Notes: generated by a model from the sequence alone, not told the origin. Positions 24,654 to 33,340 are shown, numbered from the stretch's first letter. The stretch is 64,000 nucleotides of DNA from Saccharopolyspora indica (GCF_027853965.1 NZ_JAQGLB010000007.1:248001-312000), one strand, 5' to 3'. Translations and numbers: made by a program.

Positions 24654-25526
24654 CTAGATCGCACGCGCGAAGTCCGCCGCGTGGTCCCGGGCCCACTCCG
24701 CGAAGCCGCGGGCGCGGCCGGTGACCGGCGCCGAGGTCGGCATCGGCGGGACCGCCGACTTGTCGAAGTCCGCGAGCGCCGAGGGGTCGGCTTCCGCTCC
24801 GGAGTAGTCCTCGAAACCCAGCAGGAAGTCGGCGTTCGCCGCCGCGAAACCGCCCTGGGCCCGGTAGAACTCCCTGGCCTCGTGGGCCGTGACCTCCGCG
24901 AAGCGGATCTCCCGGCCGACGGCTTCGGCGATGAGCTCGACCTGCTCGCGGTGGGTGAGCAGGTCGGGGCCGTTGACGTCGTAGGCGCGGCCGGAGTGCC
25001 CGTCGGCCAGCAGCGCCTCCACTGCCACGTCGGCGATGTCCTGCTCGTGCGTCGGGTACCAGGCCACGGCGTCCGGGTTCGGATCCCGCACGACGCCTTC
25101 GGCGCGGATCGACGGCCCCCACAGCCACAGCTTGTTCAGCGCGAACTCGCCGGGCCGCACGTGCGTCCACGCCATCCCGGAGGCCTCCACGGCCTGCTCC
25201 ACGGGCAGGTGGAAGTGGGTGTCGAAACCGCCGGTGACCGCGCCCGACGACAGCACCACGACGCGCTGCACACCGGCCCGCTCCGCGGCGGCCACCACCT
25301 CCCGCGCGGTTTCCGGCACGGGGAACAGGAACAACCGCTCGACGCCGCGGAACGCCTCGGCCAGGCCGTCCGGTCGTGCGAGGTCACCGCGCACGACCGG
25401 CACTCCGGCGGGGAACGCTGCCTGCGGATCGCGGGTAAGCGCCCGCACCGGCTCACCCGCGTCCACCAGCCGCCGCACGACGCGGCTGCCGACGTTCCCG
25501 GTGGCCCCGGTGATCAGGAAGGTCAT
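24654..25526 (-). CDS. NmrA-like NAD(P)-binding protein
   Basis: 290 residues from ATG 25526. The Rossmann start MTFLITGATGNVGSRVVRRL has the GxxGxxG dinucleotide motif, followed by VRALTRDPQ, VVRGDLARPDGL, and HVRPGEFALN in place of a catalytic YxxxK. It is typical of atypical short-chain dehydrogenases of the NmrA/QOR2 type, which act as NAD(P)H sensors or quinone reductases. The reaction here is unknown. The reading frame extends upstream to a GTG at 25667; the internal ATG fits the family better. Confidence 0.85.
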   Translation of the reverse strand: MTFLITGATGNVGSRVVRRLVDAGEPVRALTRDPQAAFPAGVPVVRGDLARPDGLAEAFRGVERLFLFPVPETAREVVAAAERAGVQRVVVLSSGAVTGGFDTHFHLPVEQAVEASGMAWTHVRPGEFALNKLWLWGPSIRAEGVVRDPNPDAVAWYPTHEQDIADVAVEALLADGHSGRAYDVNGPDLLTHREQVELIAEAVGREIRFAEVTAHEAREFYRAQGGFAAANADFLLGFEDYSGAEADPSALADFDKSAVPPMPTSAPVTGRARGFAEWARDHAADFARAI

Positions 25527-25678
25527 GAGCAGTCCGCCTCGCTGTCCCGCCTCTCCGCGTTTTTCAGTGGTGGTTGCGTATGGATTGATCTCGCGTTTCG
25601 CGGTTTCTTGTGGCTGGGCTGCATCACGGTCCCCTGAGGTGCGGTTGAACAGCACTCCGGTTGGCACGAGGGCGTCAT
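25523..25678 (-). CDS. Possible small leader peptide upstream of the NmrA-like gene
   Basis: A 51-codon frame begins at an ATG with GAGAGG upstream, reads MTPSCQPECCSTAPQGT near its start and ends ADCS, with its TGA overlapping the NmrA-like ATG (ATGA). The Cys-rich start and the translational coupling hint at a redox- or thiol-responsive leader. The alternative is chance: the NmrA frame is also open here. The stretch 25679-25912 upstream holds no gene I can support; it is unusually AT-rich around 25760-25830 and contains a GAACA...TGTTC-like inverted repeat. Confidence 0.3.
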   Translation of the reverse strand: MTPSCQPECCSTAPQGTVMQPSHKKPRNARSIHTQPPLKNAERRDSEADCS

Positions 25679-25912
25679 TACGTCCTCTCGACGAATCGGT
25701 TCGGGATGTCGAGCACTCGAAGACGATTCATCCTGCCCCGCCCATCGCCCGCCGGGCAAACATGAACACGTTGTTCACATAATCCTCTGACCTGCGAAAA
25801 CAATGAACCGAAGAATAGGAGGGAATTGCTTTTTCCAGCGCGCGAAAACCCGCGTCGAACTGGGAGAACATCGCACCGGAGAACGGGCGCGGAAAATATT
25901 TCCGAGCGGACC

Positions 25913-26608
25913 TCAGCGGAGGGCTTCGGCCACCGATTCCGCCGTTTCCAGGACCAGCGGGCCGATCTCCTCCGGCACCAGCGGCTGCAGCGCCACCACG
26001 CCGACGCTGGCGCGCAGGCCCGGCACCCCGCGCACGGGTGCCGCCACGGCGAACGCGCCCGGCTGCAGGTCACCGCTGCTGGCGATCCACCGCGGCCCGC
26101 CCGGCGGGAGGTCCACCGCCCGGCCGGCCGCGCCGCGCTGCACCGGATGACGACTGCCCACCCGGTACGACACGTGGTAGCTGGTCCACGACGGCTCCAC
26201 CACCGCAACGGCCTGCGCCTCGCTGCCGTCGGCGACGGTCAGGTGCACCGTCGAACCGACGCGCTCCGCCAGCGCGCGCAGCGCGGGCAGCGACGCCACG
26301 CGCAGCTGCGGCAGGACCCGTCCGGCGAGCCACAGCACGCCGAGGCCCAGCCGCACCTTCGAGCCCTCCCGGCGCACCAGACCGCGGCTCTGCAGCGGCC
26401 CGAGCAGCCGGTACACGGCCGCGCGGCTGACGCCGACGGTCGCCGCCAGATCGCTGATCGTCGGCGCTTCGCTCTCCGACTCCGCCACCGCCTGCAGCAG
26501 GCTCAGCCCGCGCTCCAGCGTCAGCGAGCTCTCCTTCGTCGCCGGCGGGGAGTCGCGGGGTGCGCCGAGCGGGGTGCGGATCGGCTCTGGAGTGGTTGGT
26601 GGGGCCAT
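25913..26608 (-). CDS. IclR-family transcriptional regulator
   Basis: 231 residues. A disordered Pro-rich start is followed by a winged helix at about 28-90 (LERGLSLLQAVAESE, PTISDLAATVGVSRAAVYR, LQSRGLVRREG) and the effector-binding IclR domain. It lies four bases after the fumarylacetoacetase stop, as the last gene of the same operon, which makes it the likely regulator of aromatic (tyrosine/homogentisate) breakdown; the effector would be a pathway intermediate (inference). Confidence 0.92.
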   Translation of the reverse strand: MAPPTTPEPIRTPLGAPRDSPPATKESSLTLERGLSLLQAVAESESEAPTISDLAATVGVSRAAVYRLLGPLQSRGLVRREGSKVRLGLGVLWLAGRVLPQLRVASLPALRALAERVGSTVHLTVADGSEAQAVAVVEPSWTSYHVSYRVGSRHPVQRGAAGRAVDLPPGGPRWIASSGDLQPGAFAVAAPVRGVPGLRASVGVVALQPLVPEEIGPLVLETAESVAEALR

Positions 26609-26612
26609 CGCG

Positions 26613-27818
26613 TCACCTCCGGGCGGCGGCCAGCACCGTGCCGGTCACCTCACCGAGCCCGATCACCGCTCCGCCGGGTCCGGGCGCGGTCCCCCGCAGT
26701 GTCACCCGGTCCCCGTCCTGGAGGAAGGTGCGCTGCTCGCCGTCCTGCAGGGTGATCGGCTCGGCACCGCCCCAGGTCAGCTCCAGCAGGCAGCCGCGCT
26801 GCTCGCGCTGCGGCCCGGACACGGTGCCCGACGCGAACAGGTCGCCCGGCCGCACCGGGGCACCGTTGACGGTCAGGTGCGCCAGCTGCTGCGCGGGCGA
26901 CCACGACATGTGCTCGAAGCGCGGCCGGGCCAGCACCGTCTCGTTGCAGCGCACCTCCAGCTGGAGGTCGAGTCCCCACGGCTCGGACTCCAGCAGGTAG
27001 GACTGCAGCACGTGGTCCGGCTCCGGCAACGGGATGCGGGCGTCCTCGAACGCTGCCAGCGGGGTGATCCAGCCGGCCACCGAGGTGGCGAAGGACTTGG
27101 CCAGGAACGGGCCGAGCGGTTCGGACTCCCAGGCCTGGACGTCCCGCGCCGACCAGTCGTTGACCAGCGCCACGCCGAACACGTGCTCGGCGAAGTCCGC
27201 GGTCGGCACCCGGGTGGCGGGCTCCCCGCCGCAGACGAACCCCACCTCGGCCTCGAAGTCCAGCCGCCGGGTCGGGCCGAACGCCGGGTGCAGGTCACCG
27301 GCCGCCTTGCGCTGCCCGCTCGGCCGGTGCACGTCGGTGCCCGAGACGTAGACCGTGCCCGCGCGGCCGTGGTAGCCGACCGGCATGTGCGTCCAGTTCT
27401 CCGGCACCGGCGCGGCGGTCCGGCGGAGGATGCGGTTGACGTTCTCCACGTGGTGCCGCGAGGAGAAGAAGTCGACGTAGTCGGCGACGGCGAACGGCAG
27501 CACCAGGGTGTGCCAGTCGGTGCGCACCAGCCGCGCACCGGCAGGCGCGCGATCGGCCGAGACCAGCTCGGTGAGCCGCTCGCGCAGCTCCTGCCAGCGC
27601 TCCCGGCCGGCCGCCAGCAGCGGGTCGAGCGAATCGGCCGAGACCAGCTCGGCGAGTCGAGGTCCGAGCGCCTCGGCGACGCCGCGCAGCGGCAGCGCGT
27701 GCCGTCCGACCCGCACCGCGACGACCGGCCCGCTGCCGGTCACCAGCACCCCGTAGGGCAGCGTCTGCGGGCCGAACGGCTGGTCCGGGGCGAATTCCGG
27801 ATCCTCGATCCAGGTCAA
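26613..27818 (-). CDS. fahA: Fumarylacetoacetase
   Basis: 401 residues with the N-terminal domain and C-terminal FAH hydrolase domain. Visible family marks are YVDFFSSRHHVENVNRILR (catalytic His region), VGYHGRAGTVYVSGT, LDFEAEVGFVCGG (metal ligands) and ALVNDWSARDVQAWE. The enzyme splits fumarylacetoacetate into fumarate and acetoacetate, the last step of tyrosine/homogentisate breakdown. It overlaps the upstream gene by four bases and is followed by an IclR gene. The rest of the pathway (homogentisate dioxygenase) is not in the window. Confidence 0.95.
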   Translation of the reverse strand: MTWIEDPEFAPDQPFGPQTLPYGVLVTGSGPVVAVRVGRHALPLRGVAEALGPRLAELVSADSLDPLLAAGRERWQELRERLTELVSADRAPAGARLVRTDWHTLVLPFAVADYVDFFSSRHHVENVNRILRRTAAPVPENWTHMPVGYHGRAGTVYVSGTDVHRPSGQRKAAGDLHPAFGPTRRLDFEAEVGFVCGGEPATRVPTADFAEHVFGVALVNDWSARDVQAWESEPLGPFLAKSFATSVAGWITPLAAFEDARIPLPEPDHVLQSYLLESEPWGLDLQLEVRCNETVLARPRFEHMSWSPAQQLAHLTVNGAPVRPGDLFASGTVSGPQREQRGCLLELTWGGAEPITLQDGEQRTFLQDGDRVTLRGTAPGPGGAVIGLGEVTGTVLAAARR

Positions 27819-28681
27819 ATCAGTCCCAATCCTTCGAGCTCGACGACCGGGTCCTTCAGCGATCGTGCCCCGTAGGAGGCGAAGACGTCGCGCACCGCGT
27901 TCGCCGCGTCGTCGGACAACGCCTTGGCCTCCTCGGCCAGCGCGGCGCCGTCGGTGCTGGCCAGCGCTTCCCGCACGTCCTTGCCGGACAGCGAGCGCGC
28001 GGCGGCGACCAGCAGGTTGAGGAAGCCGTGGTTGGTGAACCCGGTTTCCGGATCGGTGCCGCGCACCGCGGTGTGCAGGCCGGTGGTGGCCTTGAACGGC
28101 ACGTCGAGGCTGGCGGCCACGGCCAGGAAGTCGGTGACCACGTCGACCGACGGCACCGATTCGGCGGTCTGCCCGCCGCAGCGCAGCTTCGGCCAGCAGC
28201 CGTGCTCGGCCACCCGGCGGATGCCGTCCAGCCAGCCGTCACCGCCGCGCCGCGGCTCGACGACCCGGATGATGTCCTCGGGCACGAACTCCGAGACCCG
28301 CTCCAGCCAGATGTCGTCGACGTCCGACGGCGCGGGCATCTCCACCATCCGCAGCGCCAGCAGCTCCTGGCGGCCCTCGATGATCGACAGCGCCTTGGGC
28401 ACGCCGCCGAGCCCGGTGTCGCACACCAGCGACAGCGGCACCGGCGCGCTCGGCTTGGCCTTGGCCAGCTCGGTGATCAGCTCGGCGAGCCGCGAGGCCT
28501 GGCACAGGATCGGCCCGAGCAGTCCGGTGAGGGCGCCGCCGCGCGCGTCGAGGTGGTCGGCCACCACCTGCGGGACGGCCGGCGCTCCCGGTGGGAACAA
28601 CGAGGCGTCGTCGACCAGACGGGCGAACAGTGGCGGGATGCCGCGCGGACCGGGCGCGCGAAGCTCAACAGCGCTTGACAC
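27815..28681 (-). CDS. Conserved protein of unknown function, coupled to fumarylacetoacetase
   Basis: 288 residues from GTG 28681, chosen because TAGCGT lies seven bases upstream; GTG 28690 is the alternative. The chain alternates predicted strands and helices (PVPLSLVCDTGLGG, IIRVVEPRRGGDGW, WPKLRCGGQTAESVPS, VPFKATTGLHTAVRG), with an aldolase/TIM-barrel feel, but I cannot name a family. Its stop overlaps the fahA start (ATGA), so it probably acts with or before fumarylacetoacetase. There is no signal peptide. It is a good target for assigning a missing isomerase or accessory step (inference only). Confidence 0.7.
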   Translation of the reverse strand: MSSAVELRAPGPRGIPPLFARLVDDASLFPPGAPAVPQVVADHLDARGGALTGLLGPILCQASRLAELITELAKAKPSAPVPLSLVCDTGLGGVPKALSIIEGRQELLALRMVEMPAPSDVDDIWLERVSEFVPEDIIRVVEPRRGGDGWLDGIRRVAEHGCWPKLRCGGQTAESVPSVDVVTDFLAVAASLDVPFKATTGLHTAVRGTDPETGFTNHGFLNLLVAAARSLSGKDVREALASTDGAALAEEAKALSDDAANAVRDVFASYGARSLKDPVVELEGLGLI

Positions 28682-28933
28682 GGCTGACACGCTAATGCCG
28701 TATCAGCCAGTGAACAAAGGTGCCCGATAAACGGACGTCTGGCGGGGTCATGGGCTCCTCCCTCGCCTGGTTCAGACCTCATCATCCACCCAGCACCGAC
28801 AGCGGCCGACAGCGGCCTTCCCCCGCTGCGTGAGATCGGCTCCCGCTGCGGCGTTCCAGCTGGTACTAAGAAGCGTGCAGCCGTGGTTCCCGGGTGAGAT
28901 CCCACGGGTGGAGTACTTCCAGACCCCGCGCAG

Positions 28934-28952
28934 ATAAGTTAGGCTTACCTAA
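28934..28952. promoter_or_regulatory. Iron box (IdeR/DtxR-type operator)
   Basis: The 19-mer ending TTAGGCTTACCTAA matches 16 of 19 positions of the DtxR/IdeR consensus (TTAGGTTAGSCTAACCTAA). It ends 14 bases before the GTG of the DUF2470 gene and lies just upstream of its GGAGG, so Fe-IdeR binding should block transcription. Confidence 0.75.
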
Positions 28953-28966
28953 GTTGGAGGTGAGCG

Positions 28967-29746
28967 GTGAGCGAGACGACGACCCGGAGACCTGCCACGC
29001 CGAGCCCGGCGGAGCGGGCCAGGAGCATCGCCAAGCGCGGTGGCCGGGCCGCGCTCCTGCCGTCCGGCGAGGCAGCGGTGCGCGTCGCGCCGCTGCTGCA
29101 CCACGTGCACGCGGACGGCTCGGCCACCGTGCTGCTCGCCGACGACCACCCGCTGATCTCCACCGCCTGGCAAGCCCCGCGCAGCGAACTGGCCGCGGTG
29201 CTGGAGGTCGCGGACCCGACGCCCGTCCGGCTCCGCGAACCGGTGCGCGGCCTGCTGTGGCTGACCGGCTGGATGAGCCTGCTGCAGGGCGCCGACGCCC
29301 GCGCCGAAGTGCTCGCGGTCGCCGAAGAGCGCCCCGACCCGAGACTGCTGGACGCCGGGCACGGCGCGACCGTGCTGAAGCTGGAGTCGGCGTCGCTGGT
29401 GCTGGCCGACTCGGAGGGCACCAGCTCGGTCGAGCCCGCCGACTTCCAGGCCGCCGAGCCCGACCCGTTCTGCATGCACGAGGACTCCTGGCTGCGCCAC
29501 CTGGAGCTCTCGCACCGCGACGTCGTCGGCCTGCTCGGCAGGCACCTGCCGGAACAGCTGCGCGGCGGCCACATCCGCCCGCTCGGCCTGGACAAGTACG
29601 GCCTGCGCCTGCGCGTGGAGTCGGCGGACGGCGACCACGACGTCCGCCTGGCCTTCTCCCGCCCGGTGACGACCACGGAGCACCTCGGCACCGAACTGCG
29701 CCGCCTGGTCGGCTGCCCGTTCCTCGCCCAGCAGCGCTCCGGCTGA
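28967..29746 (+). CDS. DUF2470-domain protein under iron control
   Basis: 259 residues from GTG 28967 with GGAGG upstream. The first ~170 residues have the beta-rich look of a split-barrel flavin/haem-binding domain (GGRAALLPSGEAAVRVAPL ... ADDHPLISTAWQAPRSELA), and the last ~80 (EDSWLRHLELSHRDVVGLL, GLDKYGLRLRVESADG) match the DUF2470 domain seen at the C-terminus of HugZ-like haem-degrading proteins. The iron box means expression under iron starvation, which fits haem-iron release or uptake. Enzymatic activity is not demonstrated by any residue I can name. Confidence 0.75.
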   Translation: MSETTTRRPATPSPAERARSIAKRGGRAALLPSGEAAVRVAPLLHHVHADGSATVLLADDHPLISTAWQAPRSELAAVLEVADPTPVRLREPVRGLLWLTGWMSLLQGADARAEVLAVAEERPDPRLLDAGHGATVLKLESASLVLADSEGTSSVEPADFQAAEPDPFCMHEDSWLRHLELSHRDVVGLLGRHLPEQLRGGHIRPLGLDKYGLRLRVESADGDHDVRLAFSRPVTTTEHLGTELRRLVGCPFLAQQRSG

Positions 29747-29753
29747 CAGCACT

Positions 29754-29828
29754 GACGGCGTAGCCGTCCTCATAGGCGGCACCAGCCGCTTGGAGCACGC
29801 AAGCAGGTCGACCACCAGCAGGCTTTGA
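29754..29828. repeat. Short relative of the 3' structured element (copy E)
   Basis: Two small hairpins, GACGGC-gta-GCCGTC (29754-29768) and AGGCGGC-acca-GCCGCTT (29774-29791), followed by GGAGCACGCAAGCAGGTCG and CACCAGCAGG. The same order appears at 59312-59391, and the second hairpin with its CACGCA...GCTCG tail matches the 5' part of the longer copies at 41395, 46249 and 47590. It ends a few bases from the opposing stop at 29833. Confidence 0.6.
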
Positions 29829-29832
29829 CCCG

Positions 29833-30192
29833 TCAGTCGTCCTGGACGGCTTCGGAGTCCAGGGGTTCCAGGTGCTGGATCCGGCCGCCGCGGAAGCGCA
29901 GGCGCGTCTCCCCCGGCCCCACCAGCAGCGCTTCGTCGACGCCGCCGCGGCGGGTGATCATCCACAGGAACGAGCGCGCGACGACCGCCGCCCGCCCGGA
30001 CCGGGTCCCGTCGACGAACCGCACCAGCAGCCCGCCCGGATCGCTGTGCCGCAGCTCCACCAGGACCCCGTCGCGCACGCCGAACAGGTCCGCCGCGCCC
30101 ACCGGCCCGTCGAGCGCCTCGAACTCGCGCATCGCCTGCAGCACGCGCACCGCGCGTCCGGTGTCGGCCGAACCCCACACGAACACGTCCAT
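29833..30192 (-). CDS. Small conserved cytoplasmic protein, unknown
   Basis: 119 residues from ATG 30192. The sequence MDVFVWGSADTGRAVRVLQ, DGVLVELRHSDPGGLLVRFVDGTRSGRAAVVARSF (given here in outline) and MITRRGGVDEALLVG predicts a small mixed alpha/beta domain without signal peptide or membrane helix. I do not recognise it. It is divergent from the CPBP protease gene and converges with the DUF2470 gene across the short repeat. Confidence 0.6.
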   Translation of the reverse strand: MDVFVWGSADTGRAVRVLQAMREFEALDGPVGAADLFGVRDGVLVELRHSDPGGLLVRFVDGTRSGRAAVVARSFLWMITRRGGVDEALLVGPGETRLRFRGGRIQHLEPLDSEAVQDD

Positions 30193-30312
30193 GCCCACCT
30201 CCGCCGGGCCGTCACCGATCCGACGCCACCGCCGCGCGGGCCGTTCCGGCGCGGGTTTCCCGGTTTTGCCAGACCGGGCGGGCGCCGCGACCGGCCCGGG
30301 TAGGTTCGTCGC

Positions 30313-31122
30313 GTGAGCACCCTGCGCGCCTGGTTGGCCCCCGCCCGCCCCGGCGACCCCGCCGTCGTCACCGACCGCCGGGAGCGCAAGGCGATCACCA
30401 TCGAGCTGGTCGTGGTGTTCGCCGTGACGCTCGGGATGTCCGGCCTGCAGAGCCTGCTGTCCCTGCTGGACGCGCTGCTGCGCCCGGAGCCGCTGGCCGA
30501 CCAGCACGCCGCGATCAACGTCCCGCGCGCCGACCTCGGGCTGCTCGACATGCTCCAGCAGCTGACGAACGTCGCCCGGCTGGTCGCCTGGGGCGCGCTG
30601 GGCGCGTTCCTGCTGTGGCGCGGCGGGATCGCGCTGTGGCGGGTCGGCCTCGACCGCACCCGGCCGGGCAGCGACTTCGTCCGCGGCGTGGGACTCGCGG
30701 CGCTGATCGGCATCCCCGGGCTCGGGCTCTACCTGACCGCGCACGCGCTCGGCCTCAGCCTGACCGTGCAGCCCTCCACGCTGGACGAGGCTTGGTGGCG
30801 GGCGCCCGTCCTGACGCTGGCCGCCTTCGGCAACTCCTTCGCCGAAGAGGTCCTGGTGGTGGCCTACCTGCTGACCCGCCTGCGGCAGCTGGGCTGGTCG
30901 GAGAACCGGGCGCTGTGGTTCGCGGCGGTGCTGCGCGGCAGCTACCACCTGTACCAGGGCATCGGCGGTTTCGTCGGCAACGTGGTGATGGGGCTGGTCT
31001 ACGGGCGGATCTGGCAGCGCTCCAACCGCCTGTGGCCGCTGATCGTGGGCCACGCCCTGATCGACGTCGTCGCCTTCGTCGGCTACGCGGCCCTGCGCGG
31101 CACCGTCGGCTGGCTCCCGTAG
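30313..31122 (+). CDS. CPBP-family intramembrane glutamic protease-like protein
   Basis: 269 residues, about seven membrane segments. The CPBP/Abi motifs are present in order: EE followed by a downstream R (NSFAEEVLVVAYLLTRL), then YHLYQG in the next helix, and GHALIDVV near the end. These motifs form the active site of Rce1-like intramembrane proteases. Substrates are unknown; family members mature peptides or give bacteriocin self-immunity. TAGGTT lies six bases before the GTG, so the mRNA is likely leaderless. Confidence 0.85.
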   Translation: MSTLRAWLAPARPGDPAVVTDRRERKAITIELVVVFAVTLGMSGLQSLLSLLDALLRPEPLADQHAAINVPRADLGLLDMLQQLTNVARLVAWGALGAFLLWRGGIALWRVGLDRTRPGSDFVRGVGLAALIGIPGLGLYLTAHALGLSLTVQPSTLDEAWWRAPVLTLAAFGNSFAEEVLVVAYLLTRLRQLGWSENRALWFAAVLRGSYHLYQGIGGFVGNVVMGLVYGRIWQRSNRLWPLIVGHALIDVVAFVGYAALRGTVGWLP

Positions 31123-31242
31123 CGCTTCGATCCGGCCGTTCTTCACAACGAAGCGGCGTTCGCAACAGCGTTTCCGTTAACGATCCATCGAAAAACGCGC
31201 CGAGTGCAGATGTTTTGCATCGTCGTGGCTACGCTGCGAATC

Positions 31243-32451
31243 GTGACCGAACCACACGTCCAGAGCGAGGTCGGGCCGCTGCACGCGGTGCTGCTGCACC
31301 GGCCGGGCACGGAGCTGAAGCGGCTCACCCCGCGCAACAACGACCAGCTCCTGTTCGACGCGATCCCGTGGGTCGATCGCGCGCAGGAGGAGCACGACGC
31401 CTTCGCCGAGGTCCTGCGCGGCCGAGGCGTCGAAGTGCTGCTGCTGCGCGACGTCCTCACCGACGCGCTGCAGGACTCGCGGGCCAGGGCGGCGGCCGTG
31501 CTCAGCGGCGTGGACGAGCTCAAGCTGGGCTCCGACATCGCCGACACCCTGCGCTCCCACCTGTCCACTGTGGACGAGGCCGTGCTGGCCGAGATCCTCA
31601 TCGCGGGCATGACCTTCGAAGAACTGCCCGCAGCCGAGGGGCAGTCGCTGGTCCGCCGCATGCACCAGCCGCACGACTTCGCCATCGAACCGCTGCCGAA
31701 CCTGCTGTTCACCCGCGACTCGTCGGTGTGGGTGGGCGACCGGGTCGCCATCGCCGCCCTCGCGATGCCCGCGCGCCGCCGCGAATCGGCCCTCACCGAC
31801 CTGATCTACGCCTACCACCCGCGCTTCTCGCACTCGGCCCGCGCGTACGGCGCGCACTCCGCCCCCGTCGAAGGCGGCGACGTGCTGCTGCTCGCGCCGG
31901 GAGTGGTGGCGATCGGCGTCGGCGAGCGCACCACGCCGGCCGGCGCGGAGTCCTTCGCGCGCTCGGTGTTCGCCGACGACCTGGCGCACACCGTGCTGGC
32001 GGTGCCGATCGAGCAGACCCGCGCGTCGATGCACCTGGACACGGTGTGCACGATGGTCGACCGCGACGCGGTGGTGATGTACCCGGCCATCCAGCACTCG
32101 CTGCGCGCCTACACGTTGCGCCCGGCGGGCGACGAGCTGAAGGTGTCCGGCCCGACGCCGTTCCTGACCGCGGCGGCGGAAGCGATGGAGATCGACCACC
32201 TGCGCGTGATCGACACCGGCCTGGACCCGGTGACGGCGGAGCGCGAGCAGTGGGAGGACGGCAACAACACGCTGGCGCTGGCCCCCGGCGTGGTGGTCGC
32301 CTACGAGCGGAACGCGGAGACCAACGCCCGGCTGGAGGAAGCGGGCATCGAGGTGCTGCGGATCTCGGGTTCGGAACTCGGTTCCGGCCGCGGCGGACCG
32401 CGCTGCATGTCCTGCCCGATCACCCGCGCCCCACTCCCCGCGATCACCTGA
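31243..32451 (+). CDS. arcA: Arginine deiminase
   Basis: 402 residues from GTG 31243 (TACGCT seven bases upstream; leaderless type). Conserved blocks are [27 protein letters not shown], the EGGDVLLL and [12 protein letters not shown] active-site segments, and the C-terminal RCMSCPI with catalytic Cys388. It hydrolyses arginine to citrulline and ammonia. The usual arcB/arcC partners are absent on either side, so here it is a stand-alone enzyme for arginine use or acid tolerance rather than part of an ADI operon. A hairpin follows the stop. Confidence 0.95.
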   Translation: MTEPHVQSEVGPLHAVLLHRPGTELKRLTPRNNDQLLFDAIPWVDRAQEEHDAFAEVLRGRGVEVLLLRDVLTDALQDSRARAAAVLSGVDELKLGSDIADTLRSHLSTVDEAVLAEILIAGMTFEELPAAEGQSLVRRMHQPHDFAIEPLPNLLFTRDSSVWVGDRVAIAALAMPARRRESALTDLIYAYHPRFSHSARAYGAHSAPVEGGDVLLLAPGVVAIGVGERTTPAGAESFARSVFADDLAHTVLAVPIEQTRASMHLDTVCTMVDRDAVVMYPAIQHSLRAYTLRPAGDELKVSGPTPFLTAAAEAMEIDHLRVIDTGLDPVTAEREQWEDGNNTLALAPGVVVAYERNAETNARLEEAGIEVLRISGSELGSGRGGPRCMSCPITRAPLPAIT

Positions 32452-32459
32452 CCAGGTAA

Positions 32460-32512
32460 CCGGTGAAGGGCACCTTCAGGCAATTCACTCACTCAAAGGT
32501 TCCCTTCACCGG
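32460..32512. terminator. Inverted repeat after arcA
   Basis: CCGGTGAAGGGCACCTT and AAAGGTTCCCTTCACCGG pair over 17 bases with one mismatch around an 18-base AT-richer centre. It starts nine bases after the arcA stop. No T-run; it is one of several long inverted repeats in the window's intergenic regions. Confidence 0.55.
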
Positions 32513-32594
32513 GAAATGATCACTCGAATTAGTGACGGCTCGCGGAACACTGACCTCGCGAGCTCACGGCGAGCCATCTACCAGCGGAAACAGG

Positions 32595-32663
32595 TCAGGT
32601 TTGGCTTGCCTGAATTTACTCAGGGTCGCCTTCGCTCATTGCGCGAACCTTAGGCTAACCGCA
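32595..32663. promoter_or_regulatory. Tandem iron boxes upstream of ferritin
   Basis: Two IdeR/DtxR-like sites: 32595-32613 (about 14 of 19 consensus positions; core AGGTTTGGCTTGCCT) and 32645-32663 (core TTAGGCTAACC perfect, outer bases poor). A weaker third, TTAGGGTTCCCT, is at 32670-32681. Multiple boxes 60-125 bases ahead of the start resemble the arrangement through which IdeR activates ferritin in mycobacteria. Confidence 0.6.
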
Positions 32664-32720
32664 TTTCGCTTAGGGTTCCCTGGAATGTATCTGGATTGAT
32701 TCCAGAGTATATTGATTGCC

Positions 32721-33281
32721 ATGACCGCCACCGCGAAGAAGATTCAGCACAAGGAAACCAAGTTCGAACACCTGCTGCAGGAGCAGGTGCGCAACGAGTT
32801 CACCGCCTCGCAGCAGTACATCGCCGTCGCCGTGTGGTTCGACGACAACGACCTGCCGCAGCTGGCCGGGCACTTCTACCGGCAGGCGCTCGAGGAGCGC
32901 AACCACGCGATGATGATCGTCCAGTACCTGATGGACAACGACATCAAGCCGACCATCCCGTCCATCGAGCAGGTCCGCAACGACTTCAACGAGACCCGCG
33001 AACTCGTCGCGCTCGCCCTGGAGCAGGAGCGCGAGGTCACCCGCGAGATCGAGACCCTGGCCAAGACGGCCCGCGAGGAGGGCAACTACCTCGGCGAGCA
33101 GTTCATGCAGTGGTTCCTCAAGGAGCAGGTCGAAGAGGTCTCCCAGATGTCGACCCTGCTCAACGTCGTCGACCGCGCCAAGGGCAACCTCTTCGACGTG
33201 GAGAACTTCCTGGCCCGCGAAACGGTCGGCGACGAAGGAGCCGACGCCACGGCCCCCAAGGCCGCCGGCGGAGCCATCTGA
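32721..33281 (+). CDS. Ferritin (BfrB-like)
   Basis: 186 residues. Ferroxidase-type ligands are visible: E26 and Y33 (RNEFTASQQY), E59 and H62 (EERNHAMM), the EQERE segment near 101-105 and Q/E around 126-136 (GEQFMQWFLKEQVEE). No haem-coordinating bacterioferritin Met is apparent at the usual dimer site. It stores iron as ferric mineral in a 24-mer. ATG 32721 is chosen over a TTG at 32712. Iron boxes upstream suggest activation by iron-loaded IdeR. A strong terminator follows. Confidence 0.92.
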   Translation: MTATAKKIQHKETKFEHLLQEQVRNEFTASQQYIAVAVWFDDNDLPQLAGHFYRQALEERNHAMMIVQYLMDNDIKPTIPSIEQVRNDFNETRELVALALEQEREVTREIETLAKTAREEGNYLGEQFMQWFLKEQVEEVSQMSTLLNVVDRAKGNLFDVENFLARETVGDEGADATAPKAAGGAI

Positions 33282-33292
33282 GAACCCTTCGA

Positions 33293-33340
33293 GGTAGCGG
33301 CAACGCCGCCTGGGCACCCCCAGGCGGCGCGCACGCTACC
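33293..33340. terminator. Two-tier hairpin terminator of ferritin
   Basis: Outer arms GGTAGCG/CGCTACC enclose an 11-bp inner stem CGCCGCCTGGG/CCCAGGCGGCG with a 4-base loop. It starts 11 bases after the ferritin stop and ends ten bases before the opposing lipoprotein stop, so it serves both. Confidence 0.8.

Noticed and set aside
31243..32451. Arginine deiminase as part of a complete ADI pathway operon
   Set aside because: Neither an ornithine carbamoyltransferase, carbamate kinase nor antiporter gene is adjacent.
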